DNA of 64,000 nt from UBA11606 sp049437325 (GTDB taxonomy: Bacteria > Actinomycetota > Acidimicrobiia > Acidimicrobiales > Aldehydirespiratoraceae): positions 15,270 to 79,269 of the forward strand of contig JBMTIM010000006.1 in the NCBI GenBank assembly GCA_049437325.1, read 5' to 3'. A program made the translations under genes and the position numbers. Below, piece by piece: positions 60,250 to 64,000 of the stretch. Below the pieces are notes generated by a model that saw only the letters and a list, made by a program, of their open reading frames with translations, was not told the DNA's origin and did no database searches. The first letter of the stretch is position 1; every line of letters begins with the position of its first letter.

Positions 60250-62005
60250 TCAGCGCTCACAGCGCGACTCCGGTGCGGTCCTCGTGCTGGTGGCGGTCTC
60301 GTTGGTAACCCTTCTCACACTGGTCGCCCTCGTCGTCGACCTCGGTTTCATTCGAGACGAGCGACGATCCCACCAGTCCGCCGTCGACTTCGCTGCGCTC
60401 TCAGCCGGAAAGGCCCTTGGCGCAGATGCGGGCCCCGACGGGCAGGCCGGCTGTGCAGCCGCCGTGCAGTACCTGCGAGCAAACGTCGATGATCTCCCGG
60501 GAACAGCAGCGGTGTCATGCGCCTCCCTTCCTGCGAATTGCTCCGGTGCTTCTGCGCCGGTGACCGTCTCCGACGGCGGCACGGCCGGCAAGTACCAGAT
60601 CGAAATCACCTATCCGGTATCTGACGCATCCATTGCTGACGCGAGAACGGGCACGCGAGGGTACGACGGGGACCCGTGCGAACGGATCATGGTCCGGCTC
60701 ATGTCCTCTGTCGATGCCTTCTTCGCATCCGTTCTCGGCGAGGACACGCTGGAGATCGACACCCAGGCTGTTGTCCGCCAGGTCGAAGCTGACAAGCGGC
60801 GGATGCCGAGTTTCTGGCTCCTGGAGCCCTTCGAGTGCGGTGCGCTCGAAGTAGGGGGTGGCTCCGTCGTCCAGTCGGGTAGTGCAACCCGAGCTGGCGT
60901 GATCTTGCTCGACAGCGACGGCTCACAATGCACAGGACAGAGCAAAACTCTCGAAGTTCAGGGCCTCGGCGGCGGCGCAGCTACGACAATTGTGGCAAAG
61001 AGTACCGGCTCGGAGGCTGGAGCGATCAATCTCGTCGCCCTCGGCCCGGGGGAGACGTGCTTGACGTCGGCTACCGCCTGCAACGACGGAGACATCGCGT
61101 CCGACGAGCAGACTGCGGTGAGCAGCGGCGGTATCTACCCTGCGCCCGATCCGAGACCGAAGCGGGCAACAAGGGCACCGGTCGACCACAAATACAATTG
61201 CAAATCGTCGTACAGCGCCTACCTCACGATCCCGGTCGAGGGGTGTACGTCAGGTTCCCAGCCGCACATCGACAATCTGATTTTTGCAGTCGGGTCCTCG
61301 GGCACGCCGACCGGCTGGAACACATGGACGGGTGCGGGGTACGACTGCAACGAGAAGAATGCTTCACTCGTGCTCAGCGGGAACTGGCACATCGATTGCC
61401 CCGGCTCCAACGGCAAAAACACCTTCACTGTCAGCAACGGTTCCTCCATAGCGTTCGAGGGCGGAAACGTCGTGTTCGACGGGCAGATCAAGCAGACCGG
61501 TGGGACACTGGCGTTCAATTCGGCCAACCCGACGGCATCCCTGAACCCAACGTGCCAACTCACCGTCGTCAGCTGCGTCAGTGAGTCCTCCGCAAAGGCA
61601 GCCTGGGTGTACCAGCGCAGCGGCGACCTCAGCCTGACCGGTGGGGACATCACCGCAACCAACACGATGTTCTACCAAGCCACCGGCTACTTCGAGATCA
61701 CCGGCGGTACGCCTCCGAACTGGACTGCGCCGACCGAAGGCCCATTCAAAGGGCTTGCAATTTGGTCGGAGGCCAACTCCAGCAAGTACAAGATCGCTGG
61801 CGGCGCGTCAATGATTCTCAAGGGCACGTTCTTCACGCCGTATGCCAACCCCATGACGATCTCCGGCGGATCCCCCGTCACCCCGATCGAGGCCCAATTC
61901 ATCTCCCGAAAGCTGGTGGTCAATGGTGGGGCGAACCTCGACCTGACCCCAGACCCGACCACTGGGCTCTTTCTGCCTCCGGACCCCCCGCTGCTCATCC
62001 GCTGA
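60242..62005 (+). CDS. TadG-like protein with large surface domain
   Basis: 587 residues. N-terminal DSGAVLVLVAVSLVTLLTLVALVVDLGF is the TadE/TadG-type helix (shown here in part: SGAVLVLVAVSLVTLLTLVA), with RRSHQSAVDFAALSAGKALG after it, as in TadG/Rho-GTPase-like pilus-assembly proteins. The rest is extracellular, about 520 residues, rich in Ser, Thr and Gly with many short beta strands, at least 12 cysteines, and no recognisable VWA MIDAS motif. It is likely a Flp-pilus-associated protein or adhesin. No tadABC ATPase or secretin genes are nearby, so the pair must work with genes elsewhere. Confidence 0.8.
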   Translation: MPDQRSQRDSGAVLVLVAVSLVTLLTLVALVVDLGFIRDERRSHQSAVDFAALSAGKALGADAGPDGQAGCAAAVQYLRANVDDLPGTAAVSCASLPANCSGASAPVTVSDGGTAGKYQIEITYPVSDASIADARTGTRGYDGDPCERIMVRLMSSVDAFFASVLGEDTLEIDTQAVVRQVEADKRRMPSFWLLEPFECGALEVGGGSVVQSGSATRAGVILLDSDGSQCTGQSKTLEVQGLGGGAATTIVAKSTGSEAGAINLVALGPGETCLTSATACNDGDIASDEQTAVSSGGIYPAPDPRPKRATRAPVDHKYNCKSSYSAYLTIPVEGCTSGSQPHIDNLIFAVGSSGTPTGWNTWTGAGYDCNEKNASLVLSGNWHIDCPGSNGKNTFTVSNGSSIAFEGGNVVFDGQIKQTGGTLAFNSANPTASLNPTCQLTVVSCVSESSAKAAWVYQRSGDLSLTGGDITATNTMFYQATGYFEITGGTPPNWTAPTEGPFKGLAIWSEANSSKYKIAGGASMILKGTFFTPYANPMTISGGSPVTPIEAQFISRKLVVNGGANLDLTPDPTTGLFLPPDPPLLIR

Positions 62006-62091
62006 TGGGTCGGTCGGCTCGCACCATCGAGAACCGCAGAGCCACCGACAACCACAGAGCCACGTAACACCACAGGGTTTCGAAAACGACA

Positions 62092-62115
62092 ACGCCTCCG
62101 CCGAAGCGGAGGCGT
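62092..62115 (-). terminator. Intrinsic terminator after rplU-rpmA
   Basis: ACGCCTCCGC and GCGGAGGCGT form a perfect ten-base stem with CGAA loop. On the minus strand it follows the rpmA stop by 19 bases and is followed by TTGTCGTTTTC. It can also stop tadG transcription from the plus strand. Confidence 0.8.
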
Positions 62116-62134
62116 GCGTCGTTCCGAGGACCGG

Positions 62135-62386
62135 TCAGTTGGGAAGAACGTCGACCAGCTTGCGGCCCTTGCGAGAACCGAACTTCACAACACCGTCAGC
62201 CGTGGCGAACAACGTGTCGTCGCCACCGCGCATGACGTTCTCACCCGGATGGAACTTCGTTCCGCGCTGACGAACGAGGATCGCGCCAGCGTTCACCTTG
62301 CCCCCGTCGTACACTTTCACGCCGAGGCGTTGGGCGTTGGAGTCGCGCCCGTTCTTGGTGGAGCCGCCACCCTTCGTCTTCGACAT
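62135..62386 (-). CDS. rpmA: 50S ribosomal protein L27
   Basis: 83 residues. MSKTKGGGSTKNGRDSNAQR and GAILVRQRGTKFHPGENV are diagnostic of L27. The N-terminus is the short, directly mature form without the cleaved extension known from Firmicutes. ATG 62386 is six bases after rplU. Confidence 0.97.
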   Translation of the reverse strand: MSKTKGGGSTKNGRDSNAQRLGVKVYDGGKVNAGAILVRQRGTKFHPGENVMRGGDDTLFATADGVVKFGSRKGRKLVDVLPN

Positions 62387-62392
62387 TGGTAC

Positions 62393-62701
62393 TCAGCCCT
62401 TCTTGATGCCGGTGATCTCGATGCGGCTCAACGCACTGCGATGACCCCAACGCTTCCGGTTGTTCGACTTGTTCTTGTAGACGAACCCATTGATCTTCGG
62501 GCCCTTCGTTTCCTCGACGACCCGTGCCGTGACCGACGCCTTGGCCAGCTCATCGGGGGTCGCAAGGACGGTGTCACCGTCGACGACCAGTGCAACGGGA
62601 AGTGAGATCTCGGCCCCGGGCTCACCGGTGCGGTCGACCTCGAGGGACTGCCCCTCTTCCACGCGGTACTGCTTGCCGCCGGTCTTCACTACTGCGTACA
62701 T
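62393..62701 (-). CDS. rplU: 50S ribosomal protein L21
   Basis: 102 residues. MYAVVKTGGKQYRVEEGQSL and FVYKNKSNNRKRWGHRS are family signatures of L21. Second gene of rne-rplU-rpmA on the minus strand, 46 bases after the ribonuclease gene. Confidence 0.97.
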   Translation of the reverse strand: MYAVVKTGGKQYRVEEGQSLEVDRTGEPGAEISLPVALVVDGDTVLATPDELAKASVTARVVEETKGPKINGFVYKNKSNNRKRWGHRSALSRIEITGIKKG

Positions 62702-62747
62702 AGGACTGAGATGCTAGCGGGATAGAGCGAGATTCCAGCGCTGTGCA

Positions 62748-64000
62748 TCAATCGAGAATGCCCTCGACCATGAGATGTCCCTTGCCCCCGCACTCCTCGC
62801 AGTGCTCGGTCACCGACTCGAGAAGGCCCTCTCCGATACGTTTCCGAGTCATTTCCACGAGACCAAGTTCCGAGATGTCGAACACTTGGGTTCGAGTCTT
62901 GTCTCGGGCAAGCGCAGCACGGAAGACCTTCACGACCTCATCTCTGTTCTTGGCGATCTCCATGTCGACGAAATCGATCACGATGATGCCGCCGATGTCT
63001 CGAAGTCGGAGCTGGTTGGCGACTTCCTCGGCCGCCTCGAGGTTGTTGCGGAACACCGTTTCCTCGAGTGACGACTTGCCGACGTTCTTGCCCGTATTCA
63101 CATCGATGACGGTGAGTGCTTCGGTGGCCTCGATGATCAGCGATCCACCTCCGGGCAACCAGACCTTGCGGTCGAGTGCCTTGCGGAGTTGCTCATCGAT
63201 GTGCTGCCGTTCGAAGAGCGGAATGCCCTCGGCTTCTTCGTCGTAGAACTCGATCCGATCGGCAAGTGCAGGGGTGATCGACTCCACATAGCCCTTGACT
63301 TCTTCGTAGAGGGCCCGGTCGTCGATGATCACACCGCGGAAGTCCTTGGTGAATTCCTCACGAATGATGCGGACGGCAGCTTCTGGCTCTCGGTACAGCA
63401 ACGCTGGCGCTTTGGTCTGCTTCGAGAGCTTTTCGATCTCGTCCCACTGGGCCAGGAGGCGAGCCACGTCGACCTTGATCTCCTCGGCAGTGACATTCTC
63501 GGCTGCGGTCCGCACGATGACGCCGTGCTGCTTCGGCTTCGCCTTGTCGAGAATGTTGCGCAGCCGCTTGCGTTCTCCGTCCGGCAACCGCTTCGAGATC
63601 CCATAGGTTGCGCTGTTCGGCACGAGCACCACGAAACGGCCCGGCAGCGATACTTCCTGGGTCAACCGAGCGCCCTTGTGAGCGATCGGATTCTTGGTCA
63701 CCTGCGTGAGGATCGATTGCTTTGCCTTGAGCACATTTTCGATTCTCGGCTGCTGACCTTTCTTCTTTCCCCCCTCGACGTCGTCAGCGTCGTAGAGCAC
63801 ATCACCGGCATAGAGCACAGCATTCTTCGGAGTGGCAATGTCGACGAACGCCGCTTCCATCCCTGGCAGGACGTTTTGTACTCGCCCGAGGTAAATGTTT
63901 CCATGAATCTGACTGATGTCGTCGGCCGGGCGCGACACCTGGTGCTCGACGAGCTTTCGTCCCTCGAGAGTGGCGATCTGGGTGGCCTTCGGGCCCACAT
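62748..64000 (-). CDS. rne: Ribonuclease E/G, partial (5' end outside window)
   Basis: The last 417 residues of an RNase E/G-type endoribonuclease, which runs off the right edge. Visible: S1-like RNA-binding part (DISQIHGNIYLGRVQNVLPG), the RNase H-like fold, catalytic aspartates in EALTVIDVNTG and GGIIVIDFVDM, and a CEECGGKG zinc-link near the end. The C-terminus stops soon after the zinc-link, so it lacks a long scaffold arm downstream. Actinobacterial forms often carry extensions on the N-terminal side. E versus G cannot be separated here. Confidence 0.93.
   Translation of the reverse strand, partial: VGPKATQIATLEGRKLVEHQVSRPADDISQIHGNIYLGRVQNVLPGMEAAFVDIATPKNAVLYAGDVLYDADDVEGGKKKGQQPRIENVLKAKQSILTQVTKNPIAHKGARLTQEVSLPGRFVVLVPNSATYGISKRLPDGERKRLRNILDKAKPKQHGVIVRTAAENVTAEEIKVDVARLLAQWDEIEKLSKQTKAPALLYREPEAAVRIIREEFTKDFRGVIIDDRALYEEVKGYVESITPALADRIEFYDEEAEGIPLFERQHIDEQLRKALDRKVWLPGGGSLIIEATEALTVIDVNTGKNVGKSSLEETVFRNNLEAAEEVANQLRLRDIGGIIVIDFVDMEIAKNRDEVVKVFRAALARDKTRTQVFDISELGLVEMTRKRIGEGLLESVTEHCEECGGKGHLMVEGILD

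Noticed and set aside
1..64000. CRISPR arrays, insertion sequences, prophage genes, rRNA
   Set aside because: No direct-repeat array, transposase, integrase, phage structural gene or rRNA sequence was recognised.

Overview
The window is a dense, GC-rich stretch of a bacterial chromosome, almost certainly from the Actinomycetota. Markers include a BldD-type regulator, a PAC2 protein, class II DAHP synthase, an F420-type luciferase-like oxidoreductase, a DUF512 radical-SAM protein, an HrcA-DnaJ pair, a RskA-type anti-sigma factor and the NadD/LytR_C/RsfS trio. Class Acidimicrobiia is my best guess by gene style and is inference only. I see no prophage, insertion sequence, CRISPR array or rRNA. 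Genes are tightly packed, with many 1-4 base stop/start overlaps. Many start codons lie 6-8 bases after a TANNNT hexamer, as expected for leaderless transcripts.

Layout. 1-5085: end of a dihydrouridine synthase gene, then a vitamin B12 uptake operon (btuF-btuC-btuD-cobO, minus strand) behind a cobalamin riboswitch, and a nitronate monooxygenase-like gene. 5179-6216: selenophosphate synthase SelD, whose catalytic position is an in-frame UGA. 6273-12552: Fur-family regulator, two SDR enzymes, and a cluster of PhnZ-like HD oxygenase, FAD oxidoreductase, TauD-type dioxygenase and luciferase-like oxidoreductase. 12790-16480: small secreted protein, tRNA-Pro, RND transporter, zinc-ribbon membrane protein. 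16555-22855: SpoIIE-type phosphatase, Der GTPase, DUF512 radical-SAM protein, a membrane pseudokinase with a LysM protein, and a BldD-like regulator carrying a c-di-GMP signature.

23018-34526 (mostly minus): rsmE-dnaJ-hrcA, lepA, rpsT (plus strand), and a comEA-comEC-selenoprotein-folP-holA operon. The selenoprotein is an AhpD-like peroxidase read as two fragments by ordinary gene calling because its active-site residue is UGA. A CnoX-like thioredoxin follows. 34603-43000: PAC2 protein, membrane glycosyltransferase, tRNA-Ala, a second TauD-type enzyme, rsfS/LytR_C/nadD, a group 2 sigma factor and class II aroG. 43062-45502: a two-domain fasciclin lipoprotein next to an ECF sigma and RskA-like anti-sigma, matching the mycobacterial SigK-RskA-MPT70/83 arrangement. 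45499-51553: acetyltransferase, PmbA/TldD protease pair, VWA/MoxR pair. 51630-64000: proA, murJ, pspA, proB, obgE, then dgt and tadE/tadG on the plus strand splitting obgE from rpmA-rplU-rne.

The most interesting content is the selenocysteine usage: two independent, motif-exact UGA codons in one window, each followed by a hairpin at the spacing of a bacterial SECIS. The supply enzyme (SelD) is itself a selenoprotein. selA, selB and the tRNA-Sec gene are not in this window and must lie elsewhere if the reading is right.
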